From DASYXT01 sp035934555 (GTDB lineage: Bacteria; Verrucomicrobiota; Verrucomicrobiia; Limisphaerales; UBA8199): a stretch of 64,000 nucleotides of DNA. How positions within the stretch are numbered: position 1 is the first letter of the stretch; every line of letters starts with the position of its first letter. A program made the position numbers and the translations under genes. The notes below the pieces were generated by a model that ran no database searches, had not been told where the DNA came from, and worked only from the letters and a program-made list of their open reading frames with translations. Positions 52,769-61,790 of the stretch are shown here, in pieces. The stretch is taken from assembly GCA_035934555.1 (NCBI GenBank), contig DASYXT010000111.1:59806-123805 (forward strand). The letters are read 5' to 3'.

Positions 52769-53389
52769 TTACGCTCTGCGCTCCACGGCCGCACGCTGCG
52801 CCATCCAGCCGTCGAGTTCTGAGCGCAGGCGTTCGACGGGCAAGCCCACTACGTTGGTGTAGGAACCCTCGATGCTTTCCACGAGCAAATCGCCCTGCTC
52901 CTGAATCGCGTAAGCGCCGGCTTTGTCCAGCGGGTTAACCTGGTTCAGGTAACGGCGGATTCTCACCGCATCCAGCGGGCGGAACGTGACGAAAGTTTGT
53001 TCGGCGAAGAGCAATTGCCGATGCTCACGCAAATGCAGCAGGCAAATCGCGGTGACTACCTGGTGCGTCCGGCCTTGCAGCCGTTCCAGCATCTGGTAGG
53101 CCTCTTCGAGGGAAATCGGTTTGCCGAACAGTTGCGTGTCGAGGTACACCAGCGTGTCCGCGCCGACGACGACCGCATCCGGATAGTGTTTGGCGACGGC
53201 GCGCGCCTTGCGATAGGCGTTGATTTGCGACACCTCGCGCGCAGTGAGTTGGTCGTGATGTATCTCCGGCACCTCGCTGGTGACGATTTGAAAATCGACG
53301 CCTAATTGCCGGAGCAGCTCGGCTCGACGTGGCGAGGCCGAGGCCAGCACCAAAGGCGGCCACTGCGTGCGCAAACCGGAAGCGGACAT
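52769..53389 (-). CDS. maf: Maf-family nucleotide pyrophosphatase
   Basis: This 206-residue enzyme hydrolyses nucleoside triphosphates to monophosphates and is thought to remove non-canonical or house-cleaning substrates. It opens with the Maf signature LVLASASPRRAELLRQLGVDF, then VGADTLVYLDTQLFGKP (catalytic Asp), GRTHQVVTAICL, and ends DKAGAYAIQEQGDLLVESIEGSYTNVVGLPVE. The ATG at 53389 is preferred, since the upstream in-frame start adds 20 residues with no homology. The gene converges with the M20 peptidase gene. Confidence 0.95.
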   Translation of the reverse strand: MSASGLRTQWPPLVLASASPRRAELLRQLGVDFQIVTSEVPEIHHDQLTAREVSQINAYRKARAVAKHYPDAVVVGADTLVYLDTQLFGKPISLEEAYQMLERLQGRTHQVVTAICLLHLREHRQLLFAEQTFVTFRPLDAVRIRRYLNQVNPLDKAGAYAIQEQGDLLVESIEGSYTNVVGLPVERLRSELDGWMAQRAAVERRA

Positions 53390-53513
53390 AAGATTAAGGG
53401 GGCCGGACCGAGTGCCGGCACAGAACAACATATCATAGAATCCGCTCACGTCGAGCCAGAGACTAAAGTATCGCGCATCGCATCAAGGGTGCGGGGCTTC
53501 CAGCGCGGGTTTC

Positions 53514-53567
53514 GATTAAGATTAGGATTACGATTATGATGAAGATTTGGATTAGGATTAAGATTAG
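53514..53567. repeat. Low-complexity GATTA-type repeat (degenerate hexamers)
   Basis: About nine degenerate units of GATTAG/GATTAA/GATTAC/GATTTG occur over 54 bp in the 207-bp gap between the divergent maf and serA genes. The unit resembles a telomere-like hexamer. It is purine-biased and AT-rich compared with the surroundings, and lies just upstream of serA (start 53597), where it may affect promoter geometry. Confidence 0.8.
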
Positions 53568-53596
53568 CGTTATGGTTTACTCATCAGGAGCAAATT

Positions 53597-54802
53597 ATGA
53601 AAACTCTCATTGCTGATAAATTCTCCGAGAAGCACCTCGACCGGCTGAAGGCGGTGGGATGCGAAGTGAGTTATCAACCTGGCCTGAAGGCTGAGGAACT
53701 CCCGAAGCAAATTGGGCAGTACAAAGTGCTGGTGGTGCGCAGCAAGCAGGTCACGGCTGAGACGATTAAAGCGGGGCCGTTGCTGGCGCTGGTCCTGCGG
53801 GCCGGGGCGGGTGTGAACACGATTGATGTCAAGGCCGCCAGCGCGCATGGCGTGTTTGTCAGCAATTGCCCTGGCAAGAACTCCGTTGCGGTGGCCGAGT
53901 TGGTTTTCGGTTTGCTGCTCGCCATCGATCGGCGAATACCGGATAACGTCGCCGCGTTGCGCGCCCAGCGCTGGAACAAGAAGGAATTCTCGAAAGCCGA
54001 CGGCGTATTCGGCAAGACGTTGGGCATCGTCGGGGTAGGACAAATTGGGCGCGAGGTCATTCAGCGCGCGCACGCGTTCGGGTTGCACGTGCTGGCGTGG
54101 TCGCGCTCGCTGACACCGGCGCGGGCCCGCGAGCTGGGTGTGGAGCATTGCGAGCACCTCGATGATCTCTTTCGCCGGTCGGATATTATCTCATTGCACG
54201 TGGCGCTGAAGCCGGAGACGCGCAAATTGATCAACGAGCAGCGCCTGGCGTTGATGAAGCCCAACGCGATCCTCATCAATACCGCACGCGGCGAAGTGAT
54301 CGACCAACCGGCGCTGGTGACGGCGCTTAAAGCGTCGCGCCTGCGCGCGGGGCTCGATGTGCTTGACCCGGAGCCGGCCGAGGGCACGGCTGAATTCAGC
54401 GATCCAATTCTTCAGTTGCCGAGTTTCTACGGCACGCACCACATCGGCGCATCGACCGAGCAAGCGCAGGAGGCCATCGCGGAAGAGGCGATTCGCATCA
54501 TCGAAACCTTTATCAAGGCTGGCGTGGTGCTGAACTGCGTCAACCTGGCCAAACGCACCCCGGCCCAATGGCAATTGGTGGTTCGCCACTATGATCGCGT
54601 CGGGGTGCTGGCCTCGGTAATGGATCAAATCCGGCGGGCCGATATCAACATCGAGGAGGTGCAAAACGTGATTTTCGAAGGCGCCGCCGCGGCCAGTTGC
54701 CGAATTCAATTAGGCCGGCAGCCGGGGCAGGAGTTGCTCTCAGCCATCCAACAAGGCAACGAAAACATCCTGGGCCTGGAAGTGCTGCGGCTGGGAGACT
54801 AA
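53597..54802 (+). CDS. serA: D-3-phosphoglycerate dehydrogenase
   Basis: This 401-residue enzyme oxidises 3-phosphoglycerate, the first step of serine synthesis. The NAD-binding loop is LGIVGVGQIGREVIQRAHAFG (about 141-161). The catalytic Arg is in NTARGEVIDQPAL, the Glu in DPEPAEGTAEF and the His in TFxGTHHIGASTEQAQ. A C-terminal ACT domain (about 325-401; DRVGVLASVMDQIRRADINIEEVQN) would give serine feedback. Its 3' end overlaps a truncated Nudix frame on the other strand by 63 bp. Confidence 0.93.
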   Translation: MKTLIADKFSEKHLDRLKAVGCEVSYQPGLKAEELPKQIGQYKVLVVRSKQVTAETIKAGPLLALVLRAGAGVNTIDVKAASAHGVFVSNCPGKNSVAVAELVFGLLLAIDRRIPDNVAALRAQRWNKKEFSKADGVFGKTLGIVGVGQIGREVIQRAHAFGLHVLAWSRSLTPARARELGVEHCEHLDDLFRRSDIISLHVALKPETRKLINEQRLALMKPNAILINTARGEVIDQPALVTALKASRLRAGLDVLDPEPAEGTAEFSDPILQLPSFYGTHHIGASTEQAQEAIAEEAIRIIETFIKAGVVLNCVNLAKRTPAQWQLVVRHYDRVGVLASVMDQIRRADINIEEVQNVIFEGAAAASCRIQLGRQPGQELLSAIQQGNENILGLEVLRLGD

Positions 54803-54976
54803 CGGGAATGCAGATTGTTCGACCAGCAGCAGCTTGTTTTCGGCAGTCACGGCCAGGATGATCGCCGCCCCCGTCGCGTTCACGCGGTCCGCATATTCCC
54901 AATGTCCCTCGCGGACCAGCGCGAGAAAGCGGCCGGCACAAAGCTGGAGCCGTTCAGGAGCGGGGTTTGGGTTCAC
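54740..54976 (-). pseudogene. Truncated Nudix hydrolase (N-terminal part only)
   Basis: A GTG at 54976 overlaps the pncA stop (GTGA, 54973-54976) as in a coupled operon. The first about 55 residues, ERLQLCAGRFLALVREGHWEYADRVNATGAAIILAVTAENKLLLVEQ, match the start of ADP-ribose pyrophosphatase-like Nudix proteins. The Nudix box itself (GX5EX7REUXEEXGU) is absent: the frame runs instead into the antisense of serA's last codons (from about 54802) and stops at 54740. A deletion or rearrangement at the serA end has cut the gene. Family members have about 180 residues. Confidence 0.6.
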
Positions 54977-55620
54977 ACGTTTGCGGAGTTTACGAGCTTT
55001 ACGCCCGCGGCTTTCATTTCGTCAATGGCTGCCGCGGAATCCGACGGACGCAGGTTAACTCCGCGGCAGGCATCCTCGACCACGCAGGTGGCGAATCCGA
55101 GTTTCACTGCATCCAGCGCCGTGAATTTGACGCAATAATCCGTCGCCAATCCGCAAATCCAAACCTCGGTGACTCCGACACCTGAGCCGCTTCCCGCTCG
55201 TCCTTCGGGCATCCAATTCTTCAACCACTCACCTAGACCCGTAGCGCGACGGTGGCCGTTATCGAAAAAACCACTGTAGCTGTCCAGGTCAGGATCCGTG
55301 CCTTTCTGAAAGATTTTGGCGATCCGGTTGCGCTCCAGTCCGCGCGCCAATTCGGCCCCGCGCGTGTGTTGGACGCAGTGCACCGGCCAAAGAGTCTGCG
55401 GCAAGCCGGATAGCTCAATCTGCTCGTAGGTTTTTCGGCCAGGATGATTGCTCGCGAAACTGCCATGATTGGCCGGGTGCCAATCCTGTGTTGCGACGAC
55501 CAGCGAGAAGTTCGGCTGTAATTGGTTTGCGGGCGCGATGACGGCATCGCCGTCAGGCACGGCCAGGGCGCCTCCGGGCAAGAAATCATTTTGAATATCA
55601 ACCAGGATCAACGCGCGCAT
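54973..55620 (-). CDS. pncA: Nicotinamidase
   Basis: This 215-residue isochorismatase-superfamily enzyme converts nicotinamide to nicotinate for NAD salvage. The catalytic Asp is in RALILVDIQNDFLPGGAL, the metal ligands in TQDWHPANHGSF, the Lys in KIFQKGTDPDLDSYSGF and the catalytic Cys in VWICGLATDYCVKFTALDAV. All triad residues are present. It starts 3 nt after the recJ stop and is followed by a coupled but truncated Nudix gene; in some genomes pncA and a NAD-related Nudix gene lie together. Confidence 0.94.
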   Translation of the reverse strand: MRALILVDIQNDFLPGGALAVPDGDAVIAPANQLQPNFSLVVATQDWHPANHGSFASNHPGRKTYEQIELSGLPQTLWPVHCVQHTRGAELARGLERNRIAKIFQKGTDPDLDSYSGFFDNGHRRATGLGEWLKNWMPEGRAGSGSGVGVTEVWICGLATDYCVKFTALDAVKLGFATCVVEDACRGVNLRPSDSAAAIDEMKAAGVKLVNSANV

Positions 55621-55623
55621 GCT

Positions 55624-57396
55624 TCACAGGCCCTGTTCCGCCCCGCGCCAATCCAATACCTTGAGTTGTACTGTCCGGCGACCATTGTACTCGTTGATTT
55701 GGGGTGCAAACGCCAAATCGAATCGGCCTACGGGCAAGGACAGGCCGCCGCCGCCCCACCAGACCGCTTCATGAACCGTTTGGCCATCGGTAACCCACAT
55801 CTTCACGTGCTGCTTTTCGGAGCCGATGCGTTGCAATGGCCTCGAGTGGGTCAAGCCCGTGGCGAAAAAATGCACTGAAGGATTGCCCTGTCCGACGGGA
55901 TTTAGCCGAGCCAGTTCGGCCAGCAGGTCGAGGGTAACTTCCTCCAACCCGACTTGTCCGTCGAGCCGCAAAGCCGGTTGCAAATGTTCGGGAGTGAGTG
56001 TGCGGCGCGCGACGGCGTTGAGCCGGCTGCGAAACGCCTCAAGGTTTTGCGGCGCGAGGGATACGCCGGCGGCCATCGCGTGGCCACCATGCCGCATGAG
56101 CAAATCGCCGCATTCGCGGAGCGCCCCGGCCAAATCGAATCCAGCGATGCTGCGACCCGAGCCGCGGAAGGCCACGCCGTCGCCGCCGACAATGATCGTG
56201 GGGCGATAAAACTGCTGCAGCACGCGAGCGGCCACAATGCCCACGACACCAATGTGCCAGGGCTCCTGACCTTCGACGATGACGAAGTCGGTGCTCGGAT
56301 TAAACCGCGCGGTTATTGCGTCGATGGCCTGTTGCGCGATCCCGCGTTCCAGGTTCTGCCGTTCACGATTTTGCGCATCCAGGTTCGCAGCCAAGGGCAG
56401 CGCTTCGGCGAGATCGCCGGCCAGCAGCAAGCGGAGAGCCGACTCCGCCGTTTCGAGCCGCCCGGCGGCGTTAAGCCGCGGCGCCAATTGGAATCCCGCC
56501 TCGTAAACGCCCACGCGCGCCGGGCAGTGCGCAACGCGCTCGAGAGCGATCAACCCCGGCCGAGTTGATTGATTAAGTTGCTTCAGCCCGGCGGCCACCA
56601 AAATGCGGTTCTCGCCACTGAGCGGCACCAAATCGGCCACGGTGCCCAACGCGACCAGGTCCAACAAAGGACGCAGATCAAACTCCGCGGCGCCGGGCAG
56701 CGCGAGTTGCCGGCCCCGTTTGACGAGCGCATGGGCGAGCTTGAACGCCAAGCCAACCGAACAAAGCTCGGTGAATGGCGGTTTGCTGCGACTGCCAGTT
56801 GACACCTCCGTCTCGCCATTCTGGTCGGGAGAGGCACTTTGCGATAACGGGTTGACCAGCGCCACGGGCTCCGGCGCAGGCGACGAGACCTGATGGTGGT
56901 CCACAACGATAACGTCAATCCCCTGCCCTTTCAGCGTCGCGATCGTCTCGACCGACGTCGAACCGCAGTCCACCGCGACCCATAGCGTGCTGGGGAATTT
57001 CTTCGCGCAGTTCTCAGCGGCCTCGCGGCTCAACCCATAGCCCTCGTCACGCCGGTGGGGCAGGTAATAATCCACAGTCCAACCAAGGCGCCGCAACACT
57101 TCCAGCAGCAAGGCGGTCGAAGTGACCCCATCGACATCGTAATCCCCAAAGATGATGACGTGCTCGGCGGCAGACCGGGCCGCGAAGAGCCGTTCGATGG
57201 CCGCAGTCATATTGGGGATGAGAAACGGATCGGCCAAACTGCGCAGACGTGGCTCCAGAAACGCGCTAATCGCCTCGGCTTCGCTTAGACCGCGGTTGAG
57301 GAGGCACTGAGCCAGCAACGGCACGATGCCCAGCCGTTTGGCCAATTGGCCGGCCAGCAGTGGTTGCTCCGGCAGCGGTGTCCAGCGGTACTTCAT
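55624..57396 (-). CDS. recJ: Single-stranded-DNA exonuclease RecJ
   Basis: This 590-residue 5'-3' exonuclease for ssDNA acts in recombination and mismatch repair. It starts at the ATG at 57396 (MKYRWTPLPEQPLLAGQLAKRLG). The DHH motifs are present: IIFGDYDVDGVTSTALLLE, LWVAVDCGSTSVE, IDVIVVDHHQVSSPAP and LVALGTVADLVPLSGENR. The C-terminal DHHA1 region has GQEPWHIGVVGIVAARV, FRGSGRS and RHGGHAMAAGVSL. Length is typical. It heads the recJ-pncA-Nudix operon. Confidence 0.95.
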   Translation of the reverse strand: MKYRWTPLPEQPLLAGQLAKRLGIVPLLAQCLLNRGLSEAEAISAFLEPRLRSLADPFLIPNMTAAIERLFAARSAAEHVIIFGDYDVDGVTSTALLLEVLRRLGWTVDYYLPHRRDEGYGLSREAAENCAKKFPSTLWVAVDCGSTSVETIATLKGQGIDVIVVDHHQVSSPAPEPVALVNPLSQSASPDQNGETEVSTGSRSKPPFTELCSVGLAFKLAHALVKRGRQLALPGAAEFDLRPLLDLVALGTVADLVPLSGENRILVAAGLKQLNQSTRPGLIALERVAHCPARVGVYEAGFQLAPRLNAAGRLETAESALRLLLAGDLAEALPLAANLDAQNRERQNLERGIAQQAIDAITARFNPSTDFVIVEGQEPWHIGVVGIVAARVLQQFYRPTIIVGGDGVAFRGSGRSIAGFDLAGALRECGDLLMRHGGHAMAAGVSLAPQNLEAFRSRLNAVARRTLTPEHLQPALRLDGQVGLEEVTLDLLAELARLNPVGQGNPSVHFFATGLTHSRPLQRIGSEKQHVKMWVTDGQTVHEAVWWGGGGLSLPVGRFDLAFAPQINEYNGRRTVQLKVLDWRGAEQGL

Positions 57397-57505
57397 GCTC
57401 CAGACCGTGAGATCAGCATTGGCACCCTCCGAACGGCATGGCGCATGCGGGTTTATAGCAAACTGCCGGCGCAGCGCCGGGTCGCAAAAAGCCAAAGCAG
57501 TGTTC

Positions 57506-58492
57506 TTACTCTGCTCCCGGGCGCGCCTGCCCGCCATGAGTCCGTTCGCGATAGGCGGCGATCACGGACGCTATTATGGAAAGCAAAATGATTCCGGCAA
57601 CCACGAACAACGAAATCAGCACCGGGATATCCACTTGAAACCACAGCGCCGGCTCGCGGTCATGCGGGTCCAGCAGCATTTTCACGCCGATGAAGATCAA
57701 CGCCGACGACAGGCCGATTTTCAGATACCGGAAGTAGCCAATGGCGCCCGCCAGAACGAAGTAAAGGCTCCGGAGACCGAGGATGGCGAACACGTTTGAA
57801 GTGAAGATGATGAACGGCTTGGTGGTGACCGCAAAAATGGCCGGGATGGAATCCACCGCAAAAACCAGGTCGCTGGTTTCAATCATCAGCAGCACCAGGG
57901 CGAGCGGCGTCAGCGCCAGTGTGCCTTGCCAGCAAGTCGTGAACCTCTCACCGTCGAAATGGGGCGCTACCGGATAAAACTTGCGCACCAATCGGATCAC
58001 CCGGTTTTTCTCAGGGTCGATTTGCGCGCGGGCAAAAAGCATCCGCAACCCGCTATACAGAATCAACAGGCCCAAAAGATACAGAACCCAATGCAGCCAA
58101 CTGATGAGCGCGGCCCCCAGGCCGATCATGAAGCCGCGCATCGCCAGCGCCCCCAGAATGCCCCAAAACAATACCCGGTGCTGTTGTTTCAATGGCACCT
58201 GGAAATAAGAGAAGATCAGGGCGATCACGAACATGTTGTCCAGCGAGAGGGACCATTCGATGATGTAGCCGGTCAGAAATTGGAGGGACTCCTTCGGCCC
58301 GCGAAAGTTCCGCAGAGCTAAAGCAAAGCTGAGCGCCAGGCAGACCCATACTCCCGTCCACACCAGCGCCTCGCGGTAATGAACCACATGCGGCCGGCGG
58401 TGCGCCCAGCCCAGGTCCACCGCCAGCAACAGCAGGACCAGACAAACAAAGCCGAGCCAATGCCATGGTGTGATGTGGACCAAGGCTAGCAT
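57506..58492 (-). CDS. TerC/Alx-family membrane protein
   Basis: This 328-residue integral membrane protein has nine or so helices and the TerC signatures EWSLSLDNMFVIALIFSYFQVP and VLLMIETSDLVFAVDSIPAIFAVT, whose acidic residues lie in membrane segments and probably coordinate a divalent metal. The family is linked to tellurite resistance and to Mn2+ export. I looked for a yybP-ykoY-like Mn riboswitch upstream and saw none; instead a REP-like copy lies at 58529-58556. It is encoded alone. Confidence 0.92.
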   Translation of the reverse strand: MLALVHITPWHWLGFVCLVLLLLAVDLGWAHRRPHVVHYREALVWTGVWVCLALSFALALRNFRGPKESLQFLTGYIIEWSLSLDNMFVIALIFSYFQVPLKQQHRVLFWGILGALAMRGFMIGLGAALISWLHWVLYLLGLLILYSGLRMLFARAQIDPEKNRVIRLVRKFYPVAPHFDGERFTTCWQGTLALTPLALVLLMIETSDLVFAVDSIPAIFAVTTKPFIIFTSNVFAILGLRSLYFVLAGAIGYFRYLKIGLSSALIFIGVKMLLDPHDREPALWFQVDIPVLISLFVVAGIILLSIIASVIAAYRERTHGGQARPGAE

Positions 58493-58528
58493 GCCGGAGA
58501 TTTCCCAATCGGAGAGCCCTCGCCCGGT

Positions 58529-58556
58529 TTGCTGCGGACAGGAATGCCCGCGGTCC
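58529..58556. repeat. Third copy of the 28-bp REP-like sequence (two mismatches)
   Basis: The 28 bp match the right arm at 17564-17591 except for two substitutions. No inverted partner lies nearby, so it is a single copy. It sits in the gap between the secDF end and the TerC start. Confidence 0.75.
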
Positions 58557-58628
58557 GCTGAGCATCAACTTTAGGTGACCGCGCCAACCAAGGTCCCCGC
58601 GCTGCTCCCGCTGCCCCAATCATGGCCT

Positions 58629-61145
58629 TTAGCTGTGCGCGGGCGCGCGCGTCGGCATTGCGGCTCCTGCCTGGACTGGAGTAGGGGGGCTGCCAATGGT
58701 TGGCCGTTGGCCTTTGTGCCACCAGAGGACCAGCGCACTGGCGATGTAAATGCTGGAGTAGGTGCCGGTGATGATGCCGATCAGGAAGGTAAAGGCGAAG
58801 TCGTTGATTTCGCCACCGCCGAAAATGAACAGTGATAACGTCGCCAGGAACACCGTGCCGGAAGTAATAATCGTTCGGCTCAGGGTTTGGTTCAACGCCT
58901 GGTTCATCACTTCCTTGAACGTGCCGCGCACGCCCAGCTTCAGGTCTTCGCGGATTCGGTCAAAGATGACGATGGTGTCATTGGTGGAAAAGCCGATGAT
59001 GGTCAGAATCGCCGCGACACTCGTCGCGTTAAACTCTTTTCCGGAGAGGTAATAAATCCCGATGGTCATCAGCACGTCGTGAATGACCGCCAGCACAGCA
59101 CCCACCGCGAAAGAGAATTCATACCGGAATGCGACATAAACCAGAATGCCAAACAACGACAGCAACGAGGCGATAATCGCGGAATTGCGGATATCTTTGC
59201 CCACCGAAGCGCCGACGCTATCCTGGCCGAATAAATGGAACTGCGCCGCGGGAAACTTGTCGGTGAGGGCGGCCTTGACCTCCTGGCCGGTGCCGGCTCC
59301 CGAGTCCACGCGCAGCGACTCACGCCCGGTGACCAAGTCCTTTTGATACTGGATTAGGGCGTCTTTCACGCCCGCGCTCTTTAAGGCCGCGCGCAGACGC
59401 TCCACGTCCGGCTCCTTCTGCGCGAAAGTAAATGTGCTGCTGGTGCCGCCGACAAAGTCGCGCCCGAACGCACTCTTGCCGCGGTGGAATCCCCAGCCGA
59501 CGCCAACCGCGATAATCAACCAGGAGGTGATAAAGGCCGGCTTGGCCAGCTTCATGAAATCCAGCTTCATCGTCGCAGGGATCAGGTGCAGCATCGGGAC
59601 CGATTTAAGCCAGCCGCGCTCCAACAGCCAATCGAAGATCATACGCGTCACCACCAGCGCGGTGAACAAGCTGGCCGCCACACCAATCGTCAGCGACACA
59701 CCGAATCCTTTAATCGGACCGGTCCCCATGAAGATCAGGATGACCGACGAAATTAGTGTCGTAACATGCGAATCGAAGATGGTCCCAAAGGCGCGGCTGT
59801 AACCGGCGGATATTGCCCCGCGCAGCGATTTGCCTTTCCCCGATTCTTCGCGGATGCGCTCGTAAATCAGCACGTTCGCATCGACGGCCATACCGACGGT
59901 CAACACGACACCGGCAATACCCGGCAGCGTCAGCGTGGTGCCAATCGAGCACATCACCCCCAACAGAATGACAATATTCGCCAGCAGCGCGACATTGGCC
60001 ACTAATCCGGCGATCATGTAATACACCAGCATGAAAGCCGAAACCGCCAGCGTGCCATAAATCGCCGCCCTTACCCCGCTGCGGATGGAATCTTTGCCCA
60101 ACGTCGGGTCCACCTGGCGCGACGCATCAATCTTCAAGGGCGCGCGCAGCGGGTTCTCCAGCACGGTCTGAAGCTGAAAGGCTTCCTGCTGCGAGTAATC
60201 GCCCTGAATGACACCACTGCCGCCTTCGATAGGGCTGCGAATAACCGGCGCGGTTTGCAGTTCGCCGTCCAGAATGACCGCGAGTTGGCGGCCCACGTTT
60301 TCACGCGTGAGCTTGCCGAACAAATCCGCGTGCTCGGAATCCAAAGTGAAATTGATCTCCGGCTGGCCAAGGTTATCGCGGGTGACCATCGCGCTCTTGA
60401 TGCCCCCGGTCATTTCAGCCCGCTTCTTAACCAGTTCCTTCTCGACCTGCCGCGAGCCGTTGGGCAGCACCTTGACATGCGACATGACCTCGTAGCCGGG
60501 CGGCGTGATGCCCTGTTCAATCAGGCTCTTGCTATCCTCGTGCACCAGCTTGAATTGCAGGAATGCTGCTTTCTGAATCGCGATGCGCGCATTCTCCTGG
60601 TCAGCCGCCGACAAGCCGGGGAGCTGGACCAGAATCTGGTTGCGGCCCTGAGGCTGAATGAGCGGCTCGGCGACACCGAAGCGGTCCACACGTTTGCGCA
60701 GCACTTCGACCGCCTGCGAGAGGGCGGAGCTGGTGTCTGCGGAGTTGGTGAGGCTGGAGGTATCCATGCTCACGAGGAACGAGGTGCCGCCCTGGAGGTC
60801 AAGACCCAGCCGAATCCGCCCGGCAGCCTTCGGCTCACGCTGCAACCGGTTTAAAATGTACGCCGTCGGATGCGGCTCGGTCTTGGCGTCGAAAAACGGA
60901 AAATAGCGGGTGATGTCGTTGGTGCCAATCGCCTCGACCAAATCGTCGTAAGCTTTCTCGGGCGCGGCTTTGTCCAAGGCGGCGGCGCGCTGGTAGATTT
61001 CTTTGAAGGTGGCGTCCTGCTGGTTGACCGCCCGTTCGCGGAAGTATTGCACCAGGTCCATACCCCGCGGCGGATACAGTTCATAAACCGACCACAGGAC
61101 GACCACGGCGACGAGGACAAATCTCCAAACACTATTTCGATTCAT
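58629..61145 (-). CDS. secDF: Fused protein translocase subunit SecDF
   Basis: This 838-residue inner-membrane protein uses proton motive force to help Sec export. The SecD part has RIRLGLDLQGGTSFLVSMD, the periplasmic P1 domain (RVDRFGVAEPLIQPQGRNQILVQLPGL) and VLTVGMAVDANVLIYERIREE. The SecF part (from about 535) has GRDFVGGTSSTF, RNSAIIASLLSLFGILVYVAFRYEFSFAVGAVLAVIHDVLMTIGIY and IIGFSTNDTIVIFDRIRED. Both parts carry the conserved Asp needed for proton flow (AVDANV and STNDTIV). The fused form is common in Verrucomicrobiota. YajC is 5 nt upstream. Confidence 0.96.
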   Translation of the reverse strand: MNRNSVWRFVLVAVVVLWSVYELYPPRGMDLVQYFRERAVNQQDATFKEIYQRAAALDKAAPEKAYDDLVEAIGTNDITRYFPFFDAKTEPHPTAYILNRLQREPKAAGRIRLGLDLQGGTSFLVSMDTSSLTNSADTSSALSQAVEVLRKRVDRFGVAEPLIQPQGRNQILVQLPGLSAADQENARIAIQKAAFLQFKLVHEDSKSLIEQGITPPGYEVMSHVKVLPNGSRQVEKELVKKRAEMTGGIKSAMVTRDNLGQPEINFTLDSEHADLFGKLTRENVGRQLAVILDGELQTAPVIRSPIEGGSGVIQGDYSQQEAFQLQTVLENPLRAPLKIDASRQVDPTLGKDSIRSGVRAAIYGTLAVSAFMLVYYMIAGLVANVALLANIVILLGVMCSIGTTLTLPGIAGVVLTVGMAVDANVLIYERIREESGKGKSLRGAISAGYSRAFGTIFDSHVTTLISSVILIFMGTGPIKGFGVSLTIGVAASLFTALVVTRMIFDWLLERGWLKSVPMLHLIPATMKLDFMKLAKPAFITSWLIIAVGVGWGFHRGKSAFGRDFVGGTSSTFTFAQKEPDVERLRAALKSAGVKDALIQYQKDLVTGRESLRVDSGAGTGQEVKAALTDKFPAAQFHLFGQDSVGASVGKDIRNSAIIASLLSLFGILVYVAFRYEFSFAVGAVLAVIHDVLMTIGIYYLSGKEFNATSVAAILTIIGFSTNDTIVIFDRIREDLKLGVRGTFKEVMNQALNQTLSRTIITSGTVFLATLSLFIFGGGEINDFAFTFLIGIITGTYSSIYIASALVLWWHKGQRPTIGSPPTPVQAGAAMPTRAPAHS

Positions 61146-61150
61146 TTAAA

Positions 61151-61501
61151 CTAAGATTGGGTGGGTTCACCGCTGCGTTCGGTGATCTCCGCCACGGCGG
61201 ACTTTGAAACTTCAAGTTTAGCATCTGCTGAGCGGATGGAAAGGGTTTTCTCCTTCACCGTAATCACTTCGGCAACGATACCGCCGTTGGTCACGATCTT
61301 ATCTCCTTTGCGCACCGTTTTGAGCATCGCCGCGTGTTCCTTTTGCTTTTTGGATTGCGGCCGGATCAACACGAAATAGAACAGCACCACCATGATGACC
61401 AGGAATCCCAAATTCCCGATCACTGCCCCCTTGGGGTTCTGCTGCGAGCCGGCGGGCGAGGCGCCCATGGCCAGCATCAGTCCCGCGTTCAACAAATTCA
61501 T
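61151..61501 (-). CDS. yajC: Preprotein translocase subunit YajC
   Basis: This 116-residue single-pass membrane protein accompanies SecDF. The membrane helix is NLGFLVIMVVLFYFVLIRPQSKKQKEH, the YajC hallmark with the FYFxLIRPQ end, followed by the cytosolic TVRKGDKIVTNGGIVAEVITVKEKTLSI. The gene is 5 nt upstream of secDF in the same orientation, the usual order. Upstream (61502-61790) no gene is seen. Confidence 0.95.
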   Translation of the reverse strand: MNLLNAGLMLAMGASPAGSQQNPKGAVIGNLGFLVIMVVLFYFVLIRPQSKKQKEHAAMLKTVRKGDKIVTNGGIVAEVITVKEKTLSIRSADAKLEVSKSAVAEITERSGEPTQS

Positions 61502-61790
61502 ATTATCAAATGAGCCGATAAAGATATAAAGGAATAAGCAATTGGCAAGCTAAAGCGTCGGGATTTTGTAATGCCCCCAGGGCGCGTTGGTAGGCAATAA
61601 GAACCGATCAGGTTGGAAACGGCCCGCCCGGCGAAGGCTCCCGGAATTTAACAGGAGGAAACAGAGAGAACAGAGATTCTGCTTCTCCGTAAAAATCTGC
61701 GCTGCACGGCAAGGCCTTACGCCGACTTTGCCCGGTAGCGTAGGCGTTCGGGCCTGCCGAAAATCTTGACTTTTTGCTTGCAAATGATCC

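Noticed and set aside
53514..53567. CRISPR-like array
   Set aside because: The units are 5-7 bp and degenerate, without spacers of regular length, and no cas genes are in the window.
58493..58628. Mn2+-sensing yybP-ykoY riboswitch before the TerC gene
   Set aside because: Only a REP-like copy and no paired helices typical of the riboswitch could be seen.
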